Positions 1 to 7,427 are shown, numbered from the stretch's first letter. The stretch: DNA of 14,517 nucleotides from an uncultured Clostridia bacterium (GCA_947625565.1 CANQOU010000019.1:1-14517), one strand, 5' to 3'. The notes: a model not told the origin generated them from the sequence alone. Program-made: numbers and translations.

Positions 1-11
1 CTATTTATTTA

Positions 12-77
12 TCATGCTATTGCTAGTTTCATTCCTTCTTTTCTTATATTTTTTGCAGCATTTATATCCCTATCATG
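12..77 (-). pseudogene. C-terminal remnant of a TnpB (IS200/IS605-type) gene
   Basis: Reading leftwards from position 77, the 21 codons before a TGA at 12-14 give HDRDINAAKNIRKEGMKLAIA (split here as HDRDINAAKNIRKEG plus MKLAIA). HDRDINAAKNI is the conserved C-terminal block of TnpB/OrfB, the RNA-guided nuclease family of IS200/IS605 elements, and includes the last RuvC aspartate. Nothing else of TnpB is visible: the fragment begins directly after the radA stop codon (78-80), in the same frame and orientation. The right end of the element, if it survives, would lie beyond the left edge of the window. It is either a decayed transposon end or the scar of a deletion between radA and an insertion. 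The family call rests on one short but very characteristic block. Confidence 0.72.
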
Positions 78-1437
78 TTAAATTATGCCTACTTTTTTAA
101 TAGCTTCCTCGACATCTTTCACACCTATTATATCTAATTTGAATTTATCTTTCAATAGTTTTTTGTTACTTTCTGGAATTATTGCACTTTTAAATCCTAA
201 TTTTTCTGCTTCTTTTAGTCTTTTTTCTATTGAGTTAATTCTTCTAACTTCACCTGTTAGTCCAACTTCACCTATAATAACACAATCTTTTGGTACTGGT
301 CTATTTTTAAAAACAGATGCAACAACCATAACAATTCCCAAATCAATAGATGGTTCATTTAAACGTAATCCACCAACTACATTTACATATACATCTTGAT
401 TTCCAAGTAGCATTCCTGTCTTTTTTTCGATAACTGCTATCAATATTGCTAATCTATTAAAGTCTATTCCATTTGCAGTTCTTTTTGGATAATTAGTAAC
501 AGTTTGTGTAGTTAATGCTTGTAATTCTACTAAAATAGGTCTTGTTCCCTCCATACATGATACGATACAAGAACCTGCTGGATTATCTTCTCTTTCTGAT
601 ATTAAAACATCAGAAGGATTTTTTATTTCGCACATACCTTGTTCTTTCATTTCAAACATTCCAATTTCGTTTGTAGAGCCAAAACGATTTTTTACACCTC
701 GTAAGATTCTATAAGAAAAATATCTTTCTCCTTCTAAATATAGCACTGTATCTACCATATGTTCTAATACTCTAGGTCCTGCGATATTTCCTTCTTTTGT
801 AACATGTCCTATAATTATTGTAGTAATATTTCTTGATTTACAAATATGCATAATTTGAGCAGTAATTTCTCTTACTTGGCTAACACTTCCAGCTACTGCT
901 GATAACTCATCTGAATACATTGTTTGTATAGAATCGATAATTACTAATTTAGGTTCTGTTTCTATAATAGCTTCATTAACTAAGTCAATATCGGTCTCTC
1001 CTAAAAATAATATGTTTTCATTTTTTATTCCGTAATCTATCTGCTCTTAATTTAATTTGTTCTGCTGATTCTTCACCAGAAACATACAGAACTTTGCCTT
1101 CTCCTTGTACTTTGTCGCAAATTTGTAAAATAAGAGTTGATTTTCCAATGCCTGGTTCTCCTCCAAGCAAAATTAAAGAGCCTTTAATAAGTCCTCCTCC
1201 TAGAACTCTGTCTAATTCTTCAAATCCTGTTGAAGTACGCAATGTTTCTTTTGCTATATAAGAGTCTAGTTTTTGTGGTTTTACTTTTTCCTTATCATGA
1301 TTTTTTTCTTTATTTTTGGTCTCTACCACTTTTTGTTCAAAAAAGCTATTCCAACTATTGCAAGCTGGGCATTTTCCTAACCATTTAGCTGATTCATATC
1401 CGCATTCATTACAAACATATATTGTTTTATTTTTCAT
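78..1437 (-). CDS. radA: DNA repair protein RadA, needs a +1 frameshift at CGG
   Basis: RadA is a RecA-like, Lon-related ATPase that promotes branch migration during recombinational repair and natural transformation. The frame-corrected protein is about 452 aa, normal for the family. Visible in order: N-terminal zinc finger (Cys9, 12, 23, 26), Walker A GEPGIGKST (about 93-101), the RadA signature KNRFG, and the C-terminal Lon-like domain ending ...EEAIKKVGII. The start has an AGGAG ribosome site. The first frame runs into TGA at 1018-1020 after ...RADRLRNKK. One base further on, at CGG 1030-1032, the frame continues as RADRL-GIKNENILFLGE, the expected family sequence (RADRLGI). The rest of the gene is intact, which argues against decay. 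The gene follows the terminator at 1473-1509 with little space for its own promoter, so it may depend on readthrough from the upstream gene. Confidence 0.93.
1029..1035 (-). other. Putative +1 frameshift site in radA (TTA CGG A)
   Basis: On the coding strand the sequence reads TTA CGG AAT AAA AAA TGA in the first frame. Skipping one base gives TTA-(C)-GGA-ATA-AAA-AAT-GAA, which restores the conserved RLGIKNE reading. The in-frame CGG is the point of change, and a stop codon follows four codons later. A one-base sequencing insertion gives the same picture for this site alone. Confidence 0.6.
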
Positions 1438-1472
1438 ATATTTCTCCTGCTATTTACTTCTTTTTTACACAA

Positions 1473-1509
1473 AAAGTATAGCATAATTTTATCTATTACG
1501 CTATACTTT
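1473..1509 (-). terminator. Hairpin terminator between the 113-aa gene and radA
   Basis: A 10-bp perfect stem (AAAGTATAGC, 1473-1482, with its complement 1500-1509) extends after one mismatch by about 4 more pairs to a 7-nt loop. On the minus strand it is followed by five T residues. It lies about 40 bp after the stop of the 113-aa gene and 36 bp before the radA start. It could therefore both end the first transcript and limit readthrough into radA. The flanking T/A runs allow function in either direction. Confidence 0.7.
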
Positions 1510-1550
1510 CTTTTAAATTCACTAAATTTTTACAAATAGAAGTAGTTATA

Positions 1551-1892
1551 CTAGTTTTCTTTTCTTCTAAATAAAAAGTTTTGTATTCTTCCCCATGTTA
1601 TTTCTTGGTGTAAAAATGCATTGATTTCATCTTCTACTTTTTGTTGTGCTGGTGTTAATACTACTTTGATTTCTCTATCCCATTCAATATCTTGTAGCCA
1701 GAAATTTTTAAATTTTTGCCAAAATCCATTTGTTACTGGTAAATTAGTATTTCTAATTGTTCCTGGATTTAATTCTTCGTTATTTTCTGCTAAATTATTT
1801 GGCATATTTACACCTCCTTCTTCTATATCGCCATCAAAATGTACTCCTCCAAAAACTCCTGTTACTTTAGTTTCTTCTCCTAATTCTGCCAT
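1551..1892 (-). CDS. Hypothetical 113-aa protein with WQKFKN / IKVVL C-terminal motif
   Basis: I do not recognise a named family. The start is well supported: GGAGG lies 9 nt upstream of the ATG. The N-terminal half is acidic and glycine-rich (GGVHFDGDIEEGG) and looks flexible. The C-terminal half is aromatic and charged (FWQKFKNFW, then IKVVLTPAQQKVEDEINAFL) and ends in a basic tail (FLFRRKEN), compatible with a helical or membrane-surface segment. There is no signal peptide and no clear transmembrane helix. The WQK-KN...IKVVL pattern recurs at the C terminus of the coiled-coil protein at 4630-5532. Both genes also carry the same triple 11-bp repeat upstream of their promoters, so they are probably co-regulated and may share a partner or location. 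The stop is TAG. A terminator follows. Confidence 0.8.
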   Translation of the reverse strand: MAELGEETKVTGVFGGVHFDGDIEEGGVNMPNNLAENNEELNPGTIRNTNLPVTNGFWQKFKNFWLQDIEWDREIKVVLTPAQQKVEDEINAFLHQEITWGRIQNFLFRRKEN

Positions 1893-1931
1893 TTATACTT
1901 TCCTCCTTCGTGTTTCTTTACTATTTATTTA

Positions 1932-1960
1932 GTTATACTATATTTATTAAAATTTATCAA
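1932..1960 (-). promoter_or_regulatory. Promoter of the 113-aa gene
   Basis: The -35 is TTGATA (1955-1960) and the -10 is TATAAC (1932-1937), with a 17-bp spacer. It lies about 40 bp upstream of the start codon, with the WalR-like repeats (1992-2019) further upstream. Confidence 0.6.
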
Positions 1961-1991
1961 GTAATTTTTGATTTTTTTATATTAAGTTTCT

Positions 1992-2019
1992 GTTACGCAT
2001 TTGTTACATTTTTGTTACA
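1992..2019 (-). promoter_or_regulatory. Triple 11-bp direct repeat, WalR/YycF-like site
   Basis: On the minus strand three hexamers, TGTAAC, TGTAAC and CGTAAC, are separated by exactly 5 nt each. This is one helical turn per repeat, matching the TGTWAH-N5-TGTWAH consensus of the essential cell-wall response regulator WalR. A degenerate fourth copy (1981-1986) keeps the spacing. The nearest clear copy begins 32 bp upstream of the -35 hexamer, a position suited to activation. The related PhoP consensus also uses an 11-bp period, so the exact regulator is an inference. Confidence 0.6.
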
Positions 2020-2023
2020 CGCT

Positions 2024-3329
2024 TTATGTACTTATATAATGCATTTCTGCTTTTTTTATTTCTACTGTTTCTATATTATTTTCAATTCTATCTTTGTTGC
2101 TTTCAACTAAAATATAGTTAGAAGTATGTCCTTTACTTATGCCATTTTTTTCCTCCTCCCATAATACTTCTACTTTTTTACCTATATATTGCTTGTTATA
2201 AAATTCCTCGTTATTATCTGATAAATCTATTAGCATTTTACTTCTTTTTTCTTTTATGTTTGATGGTACTTGATTTGGCATATTCGCTGCTCTTGTCCCT
2301 TTTCTAGGAGAATATTGAAAAATATGCATTTTATAAAATTTTATTTCTTCTAAAAATTTGTATGTTTTATTAAATTCTTCTTCTGTTTCTCCTGGAAATC
2401 CAACTATTATATCTGTTGTCAAATTAACATTCGGAAATGCATTTCTTAGCCTTTCAGTTATTTCTTTGAATTGAGTAGTAGTATATCTCCTATTCATTCT
2501 CTTTAATGTCTCATCATTCCCACTTTGTAATGATAAATGAAAATGCTCACAAATTTTTTCTAATTTTGATAGTCTTTTTACAAATTCTTTAGTAATCAAT
2601 AATGGTTCAATAGAGCCTAATCTTATTCTTTCTATTCCATCTATTTCATTTATTTCTTCTAACAAGTCAATTAATTTATATTCTTTTTCTGAGTTTTCAA
2701 AATCATTTCCATATGAAGCAACATGAATTCCTGTAATTACAACTTCTTTAATGCCTTTTTTAGCAATTCCGTTTAATTTCTTCTATGACATTTTCTGGTT
2801 TTCTGCTTCTAACTCTTCCTCGTGCATATGGAATTATACAGTATGAGCAAAATCTGTCACATCCGTCTTGCACTTTTATAACTGCTCTTGTTTTTTCTGT
2901 ATATGTTATTTTCCCAAATTCTGAAAATTCCTTAATTTTTGATATATCTTCTACATTTTCCTTATTTTCTGTTTTTTTCTCTAAAAGCTTGTCACAATAT
3001 TTAACTATGTCTTTTTTTTCTTCATTTCCTAAGACAATATCAACTTCTTTAATTTTCTTTATTTCTTCTTTTGATACCTGTACATAACATCCTACTGCAA
3101 TTATTTTACTATCCGGATTATTTTCTTTTGCTCTCCTTAACATTTGTCTTGATTTTCTATCTGACATATTTGTTACTGTGCAAGTATTTATAATATATAT
3201 CTCTGCTTTTTCTCCATATTCTACTACTTTATATCCAGCATCTATCAATTTTTGTGCCATAGCATTTGTTTCATATTGATTTACTTTACATCCTAGTGTT
3301 ATAAATACTATTCTTTTTTCATTTTCCAT
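2024..3329 (-). CDS. mtaB: tRNA (t6A37) methylthiotransferase MtaB, needs a +1 frameshift at CGG
   Basis: MtaB is a radical-SAM methylthiotransferase that converts t6A37 to ms2t6A37 in ANN-decoding tRNAs. Domains: N-terminal UPF0004 domain with cluster cysteines at about 14, 50 and 81 (TLGCKVNQYE, NTCTVT); radical-SAM CxxxCxxC (CDRFCSYC, about 157-164); and a C-terminal TRAM domain (IGKKVEVLWEEE). The frame-corrected length is about 434 aa, normal for MtaB. I chose the ATG at 3327-3329 because GGAAGTG precedes it; an ATG 15 nt upstream has no ribosome site. The first frame stops at TAA 2760-2762 after ...EEIKRNC. A one-base shift at CGG (2769-2771) continues as GIAKKGIKEVVITGIHVASYG, or as R-IAKKG if CGGA is read as Arg, and family members often have EIKR here. 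The reading is otherwise intact. Confidence 0.92.
2768..2774 (-). other. Putative +1 frameshift site in mtaB (AAA CGG A)
   Basis: The coding strand reads AAA CGG AAT TGC TAA in the first frame. Skipping one base gives AAA-(C)-GGA-ATT-GCT-AAA-AAA-GGC, restoring the conserved IAKKGIKEVVITGIH. Site logic matches radA: an in-frame CGG followed by A, with a stop a few codons on. The identical 8-mer CGGAATTG at 6464-6471, where CGG is out of frame, causes no disruption. Confidence 0.62.
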
Positions 3330-3365
3330 TTTTTTCACTTCCATTTTTTGTTATATAGTATTTAT

Positions 3366-3394
3366 ATTTTAAACCATTTTTCATTCTTTTGCAA
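3366..3394 (-). promoter_or_regulatory. Promoter of mtaB
   Basis: The -35 is TTGCAA (3389-3394) and the -10 is TAAAAT (3366-3371), with a 17-bp spacer. It sits between the mreB terminator and the mtaB start, so mtaB looks like its own transcription unit. Confidence 0.6.
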
Positions 3395-3430
3395 GTTAAT
3401 ATCTATTTTAATTTTTGCTCTTTATGACGA

Positions 3431-3461
3431 AAAAATAGATACTCTTGAAGTATCTATTTTT
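3431..3461 (-). terminator. Rho-independent terminator after mreB
   Basis: A perfect 12-bp stem (AAAAATAGATAC, 3431-3442, pairing with 3450-3461) encloses a 7-nt loop, ending in a T-run on the minus strand. It begins 7 bp past the mreB stop codon. The A/T-rich arms make it usable from both sides, but only the minus strand has a gene feeding it. Confidence 0.85.
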
Positions 3462-3467
3462 AATATT

Positions 3468-4472
3468 TTACCTTTTTGCTTTTCCATCTAATGCATCTAA
3501 ATTTTCTAATGCCTTTCCTGTTCCTAAAGCTACGCAAGATACAGTATCTTGTGCTATCATAACATTTATACCAGTTTTTTCTTGTAGCAATTTGTCTAGT
3601 CCATCAATCAAACAGCCTCCACCTGTCATATAAATACCTTTGTCACTAATATCTGCTGCCAATTCAGGTGGTGTTTTCTCCAATACATTATGAACAGCAT
3701 CTACAATCATCATTGCTGGTTCTATCAAAGCTTCTAACATTTCACTTGAATGAATAGTAATGGTTTTTGGTAATCCTGATGTTAAATCTCTTCCTCTAAT
3801 ATCCATTTCTGAATCTTGTATTTTTGGATATACACATCCTATATTAACTTTTAAATCTTCTGCCGTTCTTTCTCCTATAACAATATTATGTTTTTTCTTA
3901 ATATATTTTACAATTGCCTCATCAAATTTATCTCCTGCTACTTTTAATGAAGCGCTTATTACTGAGCCTCCCAATGAGATAACTGCTATATCAGTTGTTC
4001 CACCCCCAATATCTACTACCATATTTCCACAAGGTTTAGATATATCAATTCCTGCACCAATAGCAGCAGCTATAGGTTCTTCTATTAAATAAACCTTTCT
4101 TGCTCCTGCTTGTGTTGCAGCATCTATTACTGCTTTTTTTTCTACTTCTGTTACTTGTGAAGGGATACATATCATTATTCTAGGTGCAAAAATAAATTTT
4201 CCACAAACTTTTCCTATAAAATGTTTTAACATTTTTTCTGTTACTGTATAGTCTGATATAACACCGTCTCTTAAAGGTCTTGTTGCAACAATATTTCCTG
4301 GTGTTCTTCCAAGCATTTTTCTAGCTTCTCCACCTACTGCTAAAACTTCTCCTGTATTATTATTTACTGCAACAACTGAAGGTTCTCTTAATACAATTCC
4401 TTTTCCTTTTACATATACAATAACTGTAGCTGTTCCCAAATCAATTCCTACATCTTGTCCAAATTTCAACAT
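3468..4472 (-). CDS. mreB: Rod-shape determining protein MreB/Mbl
   Basis: This is a bacterial actin that polymerises under the inner membrane and directs lateral cell-wall synthesis. At 334 aa it has the usual length. Actin-fold nucleotide-binding motifs are visible: phosphate 1 DLGTATVIVYVKGKG (from residue 11), connect 1 LIEEPIAAAIGAG (about 129-141), phosphate 2 DIGGGTTDIAVISLGG (about 154-169), and the adenosine motif YMTGGGCLIDGLD near the C terminus. The N terminus has no separate amphipathic extension. A purine-rich GGGGGAAG site sits just upstream of the ATG. It stands alone, without mreC or mreD, so it may be the Mbl or MreBH-type paralogue of a genome with several copies. Its promoter overlaps a triple WalR-like repeat, and a strong terminator follows it. 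Confidence 0.95.
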   Translation of the reverse strand: MLKFGQDVGIDLGTATVIVYVKGKGIVLREPSVVAVNNNTGEVLAVGGEARKMLGRTPGNIVATRPLRDGVISDYTVTEKMLKHFIGKVCGKFIFAPRIMICIPSQVTEVEKKAVIDAATQAGARKVYLIEEPIAAAIGAGIDISKPCGNMVVDIGGGTTDIAVISLGGSVISASLKVAGDKFDEAIVKYIKKKHNIVIGERTAEDLKVNIGCVYPKIQDSEMDIRGRDLTSGLPKTITIHSSEMLEALIEPAMMIVDAVHNVLEKTPPELAADISDKGIYMTGGGCLIDGLDKLLQEKTGINVMIAQDTVSCVALGTGKALENLDALDGKAKR

Positions 4473-4501
4473 ACTTCCCCCTTCGCATATTTTTCATTTA
4501 T

Positions 4502-4529
4502 ATTACAATTATGTTGCAATTATATTACA
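4502..4529 (-). promoter_or_regulatory. Triple 11-bp repeat over the mreB promoter, WalR/YycF-like
   Basis: Minus-strand hexamers TGTAAT, TGCAAC and TGTAAT are spaced by 5 nt each. The first overlaps the mreB -10 (4519-4524) and the others lie in the leader region. This is the same repeat and period as upstream of the two hypothetical genes, but in a position that would block rather than aid polymerase. The middle copy departs from the consensus by one base (TGC for TGT). Confidence 0.5.
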
Positions 4530-4547
4530 TTTTTTAAAATTTGGCAA
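4519..4547 (-). promoter_or_regulatory. Promoter of mreB
   Basis: The -35 is TTGCCA (4542-4547) and the -10 is a perfect TATAAT (4519-4524), with a 17-bp spacer. The predicted start lies about 40 bp upstream of the mreB ATG. Confidence 0.65.
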
Positions 4548-4582
4548 TAGGTTTGTATCATTTTTTAATATATTTTTACATC

Positions 4583-4616
4583 AAAAAGTCCTTAGCAAAA
4601 TTGCTAAGAACTTTTT
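4583..4616 (-). terminator. Rho-independent terminator after the coiled-coil gene
   Basis: CTTAGCA/TGCTAAG (4591-4597 and 4602-4608) forms a 7-bp inner stem with a 4-nt loop. One mismatch separates it from a 7-bp outer stem (AAAAAGT/ACTTTTT). On the minus strand it ends in a T-run, 14 bp after the stop codon of the upstream gene. Confidence 0.8.
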
Positions 4617-4629
4617 ATATATTATTCAA

Positions 4630-5532
4630 TTATTCTCCCTTACCTTCTGGTAGTGCTGGGTAATCTAAAACTACTTTTATTTTGAAAATATATCTTATTC
4701 CTCTAACTAGTTTAGAATTTTTAATTTTTTGCCATAATGATGGTTTTACTTCAAATGTGGTTTGTTCTTCATATTGTTGTTTTTCTTCTTGTACTGCTTC
4801 ATTTTCTTTTGGTTTATTATTTTCTACTATGTTTTCTACTATTGGTTCTGCCTTTTCTACTACTTTTTGTACTTTTTCTTCTTTTTCAACTTCTTGAGTT
4901 GGAATTGTAATTGGTGTTGGAATTGATTTTAATGCATCTGCTACTTCAATTCCTATGTAGCTTAAGGCTTTTGACCTATCTTCAATTCTTTCCATATCTA
5001 TTTCAATATGTAAATTTGATTCTAGGTTGTTAATTCTTGCATTTATCAATTTAATAGCATCTTGGTAGTTTTCTGATGTATCTGATTTTGATTTTCCAAT
5101 TATGTTTAAAGTGTCAATTATATCCTCTGAAAAATTCTTTTCTGCTGCTTTAACTTGATCTTTCCAATCCTTTTCTTTATTAGTTACTACTTCTACTAAA
5201 TCTTTTAATTGACCAGCTAAAGAGATATTTTCTTCTCTTTGACGAATTAGTTCTTCAATTCGTTTTGTATTTTCCTCAAATTGATTGGTTGCATATTCAA
5301 CTAACCCATATGCAGCATTATATACACTACTTGGGAAGTTTTTCTTTTTAGGATATTCATTTAAATATGTTTTTATAGATTCAACCATATCTTTAAAATA
5401 TGTATCCTCTTCTAATTGTACAATTTGTTTTTTGCTATTTGGATTTATCAATTTTTGTACTTTATCTATATTTGATAATATTTTTTCTTCCGTGATTACC
5501 ATTCTCACGTTTACTATGCCAGCTTTAGACAC
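4630..5532 (-). CDS. Hypothetical coiled-coil protein, 300 aa
   Basis: I do not recognise a named family. The start is a GTG (5530-5532), supported by AAGGAGG nine bases upstream; the first internal ATG is 10 codons later and lacks such a site. The protein is highly charged and mostly helical: a region around residues 85-180 (NTKRIEELIRQREEN, then INARINNLESNLH) looks like coiled coil. A Glu/Lys/Val-rich linker (about 215-260) follows. The C-terminal basic segment (SLWQKIKNSKLVRGIRYIF, then KIKVVLDYP) resembles the C terminus of the 113-aa protein. No signal peptide or transmembrane helix is seen. The promoter carries the same triple repeat as the 113-aa gene, and mreB lies directly downstream after a terminator. 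A cell-envelope or division-site role is possible but inferred only from regulation. Confidence 0.82.
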   Translation of the reverse strand: MSKAGIVNVRMVITEEKILSNIDKVQKLINPNSKKQIVQLEEDTYFKDMVESIKTYLNEYPKKKNFPSSVYNAAYGLVEYATNQFEENTKRIEELIRQREENISLAGQLKDLVEVVTNKEKDWKDQVKAAEKNFSEDIIDTLNIIGKSKSDTSENYQDAIKLINARINNLESNLHIEIDMERIEDRSKALSYIGIEVADALKSIPTPITIPTQEVEKEEKVQKVVEKAEPIVENIVENNKPKENEAVQEEKQQYEEQTTFEVKPSLWQKIKNSKLVRGIRYIFKIKVVLDYPALPEGKGE

Positions 5533-5584
5533 TGTAAACTACCTCCTTCATCCTACGCTTTATTGTATTTCATATTTCTTTTTT

Positions 5585-5613
5585 ATTATACAATAATTTA
5601 CAAAAAACTACAA
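5585..5613 (-). promoter_or_regulatory. Promoter of the coiled-coil gene
   Basis: The -35 is TTGTAG (5608-5613) and the -10 is a perfect TATAAT (5585-5590), with a 17-bp spacer. It lies about 50 bp upstream of the GTG start. Confidence 0.62.
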
Positions 5614-5633
5614 GTACATTTTCATATTTTTAT

Positions 5634-5661
5634 ATTACATTTTTGTTACGAAAAGATTACA
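5634..5661 (-). promoter_or_regulatory. Triple 11-bp direct repeat, WalR/YycF-like site
   Basis: Minus-strand hexamers TGTAAT, CGTAAC and TGTAAT are separated by 5 nt each. The nearest copy begins 21 bp upstream of the -35, exactly one helical turn closer than at the 113-aa gene, so the same face of the helix is presented. The outermost copy also forms a weak 6-bp hairpin with preceding sequence, followed by CTTTT, the only terminator-like structure after the acyl-CoA synthetase gene. Confidence 0.6.
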
Positions 5662-5699
5662 TTTTTGTAATGTTTTGTTTTAAATTTCTTTAAATCCTG

Positions 5700-7412
5700 T
5701 TATGCTAGTGTTTTCATTTCTTCATGTCTTTTTATTTTTTGTGTAGTAGTCTTTATAAGTTCTTGTTCTGTTACGGAAATCTCTCTTACATATTTATACG
5801 CTGGCATTGTTTTATTGATTTTTTTGATTTCTTCCCAAATTTTTTCTCTTATTTCAGTTTCTTCTTCTATTTGATAAATCTCTTTCATTACTTCTTTGTC
5901 ATAAACTATTTTTGCACATATTTTAAAATCATTACCATCTGGTTTTCCATATACAAAACTTTCTTTTATACCTTCTATTTTGTTTATCAATATTTCTAAT
6001 TCTTCTGGATAAATATTTTTTCCATTTTGTAGAACAATTACATATTTTTTTCTACCTGTTATAAAAATAAATCCATCTTTATCGATTTTAGCTAAATCAC
6101 CTGTACGAAACCATCCATCTGGTTCAAGAACCTCTTTTGTGGCTTCTTCATTGTCATAATATCCAAGCATAACTGTTGGACCTTTTACCATTAGTTCTCC
6201 GATTCCTTCTTCATTTGGTTCTAATATCTTAACATCAAGGCTTGGAAATGCTTTTCCTATTGAGCCCAATCTCGTATATTTATCATCCTCTGCTGCTACA
6301 ACAGGTGATGTTTCTGTTAGTCCATATCCTTGATATGTACGGAATCCTAAGTCTATAAAGCCTTTTTCAATTTCAGGGTCAAATGCTGCTCCTCCAGCTA
6401 CTAGAAGTCTTAAATGTCCCCCTAAATTTTCATGTACTTCTTTAAATAATTTCCTTCTAATATCAATTCCGAATTTAAGAAGGAAGTTGCTAATTTTTAT
6501 TCCTTTTTGAACTGTTTCCCATTTTCCTTTTTTCTGAATTCCTTTTTTAATTTGTTTGTATATTCCTTCAAAAAGAGCTGGGACAGATATTACTGCTGTT
6601 ATTTTATATTCTTTTACATTTTGTGCTATATGTCTAATACCATCACAAAATGCTATTGAGCATCCTTTTGAAAGTGGATATAAAAAACCTACTGTTGATT
6701 CAAATGTATGATGCAATGGTAAGAATGATAGCATAATATCATTTTCATCTAATTTTATAGTTGCTGCAATATCCATAATGTTTGCTGTTAAATTTTTATG
6801 CGATAGCATAACTGCTTTTGATATAGAAGTTGTACCAGATGTAAATAGCATAATTTGCATTTCCTCTGGGTTAATTTTAGCATCTAAAAATTCTCTATTT
6901 CCTTTGTCTAATAATTGTTTTCCCTCTTCTATTAGTTGATAAAGTGAATATACGTCATTTTTATTTTCTTCTAAATCCATAGAAATAAAATATTTTATTT
7001 TTGAATTATTCTTTTCCTAAAAACGCTTCATTATATCGTCATATTTATTAGAATAAAAAATAGCTTCTACTTCTGAACGTAAAATCAAGCTTTCTATCTC
7101 ATTTTCTGGTAATGCTTTATCTAGTGGAACAACAATTCCAGTTCCAGTAACTACTGATAAATATGAAAGTCCCCATTCATAACGATTTTCACCAATAACA
7201 GAAATGCGTTTTCCTTTTAATCCCATATCTATCAATTTAGTTCCTAAGCAATTTATTTGATGTCTGAATTCTTTATGGGTAACTTTCTTAAATTCTCCTT
7301 CTTTTTCTGTTTTTAAAATATATGCCGTTTTATCTCCAAATTTTTCACCTGATTTTTCTAGCATATCCTTTAAATCAGTAAATTTATCAAATTTATGATT
7401 TGGTTTTCTCAT
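5700..7412 (-). pseudogene. Long-chain acyl-CoA synthetase (AMP-binding), interrupted by an in-frame TAG
   Basis: This adenylate-forming enzyme would activate fatty acids with ATP and CoA. In total 570 codons precede the TAA. Visible motifs: P-loop TSGTTSISK (about 191-199; Ser replaces the usual Gly after TSGTT), YQGYGLTETSP, the GWFRTGDLAKID hinge block, and GRKKYVIVLQNGKNIYPEELE near the C terminus. I chose the ATG at 7410-7412 because AAAGGA lies 8 nt upstream; an earlier ATG at 7421 would overlap that site. The N-terminal part ends ...YDDIMKRF at TAG 7017-7019, and the same frame continues sensibly as EKNNSKIKYFISMDLEEN. There is no frame change and no CGG here, so this is a different lesion from radA and mtaB. 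TAG is the genuine stop of several genes in the window, which makes recoding unlikely. Either a nonsense mutation or a base error fits. The gene follows a TetR regulator by 15 bp. Confidence 0.85.
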
Positions 7413-7427
7413 TATTTTCATCCTTTC

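Noticed and set aside
1910..2110. Plus-strand hydrophobic open frames, here and at several other places
   Set aside because: They are T-rich shadows of minus-strand genes and AT-rich gaps, giving Phe/Leu-rich nonsense without ribosome sites.
5641..5690. Strong terminator after the acyl-CoA synthetase
   Set aside because: Only a 6-bp AT hairpin with a short T-run is present, and it coincides with the repeat element, so I do not call it a terminator.
6464..6471. CGGAATTG context as a systematic sequencing-error motif explaining the frameshifts
   Set aside because: The identical 8-mer occurs here within the acyl-CoA synthetase without any frame change, and about a dozen other CGG triplets are also clean. 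Only the in-frame ones coincide with shifts.
7017..7019. TAG reassigned to an amino acid (for example pyrrolysine) in this organism
   Set aside because: TAG ends whiA, the tetR gene, the 113-aa gene and the right-edge gene at sensible places, with ribosome sites of the next gene immediately following in several cases.
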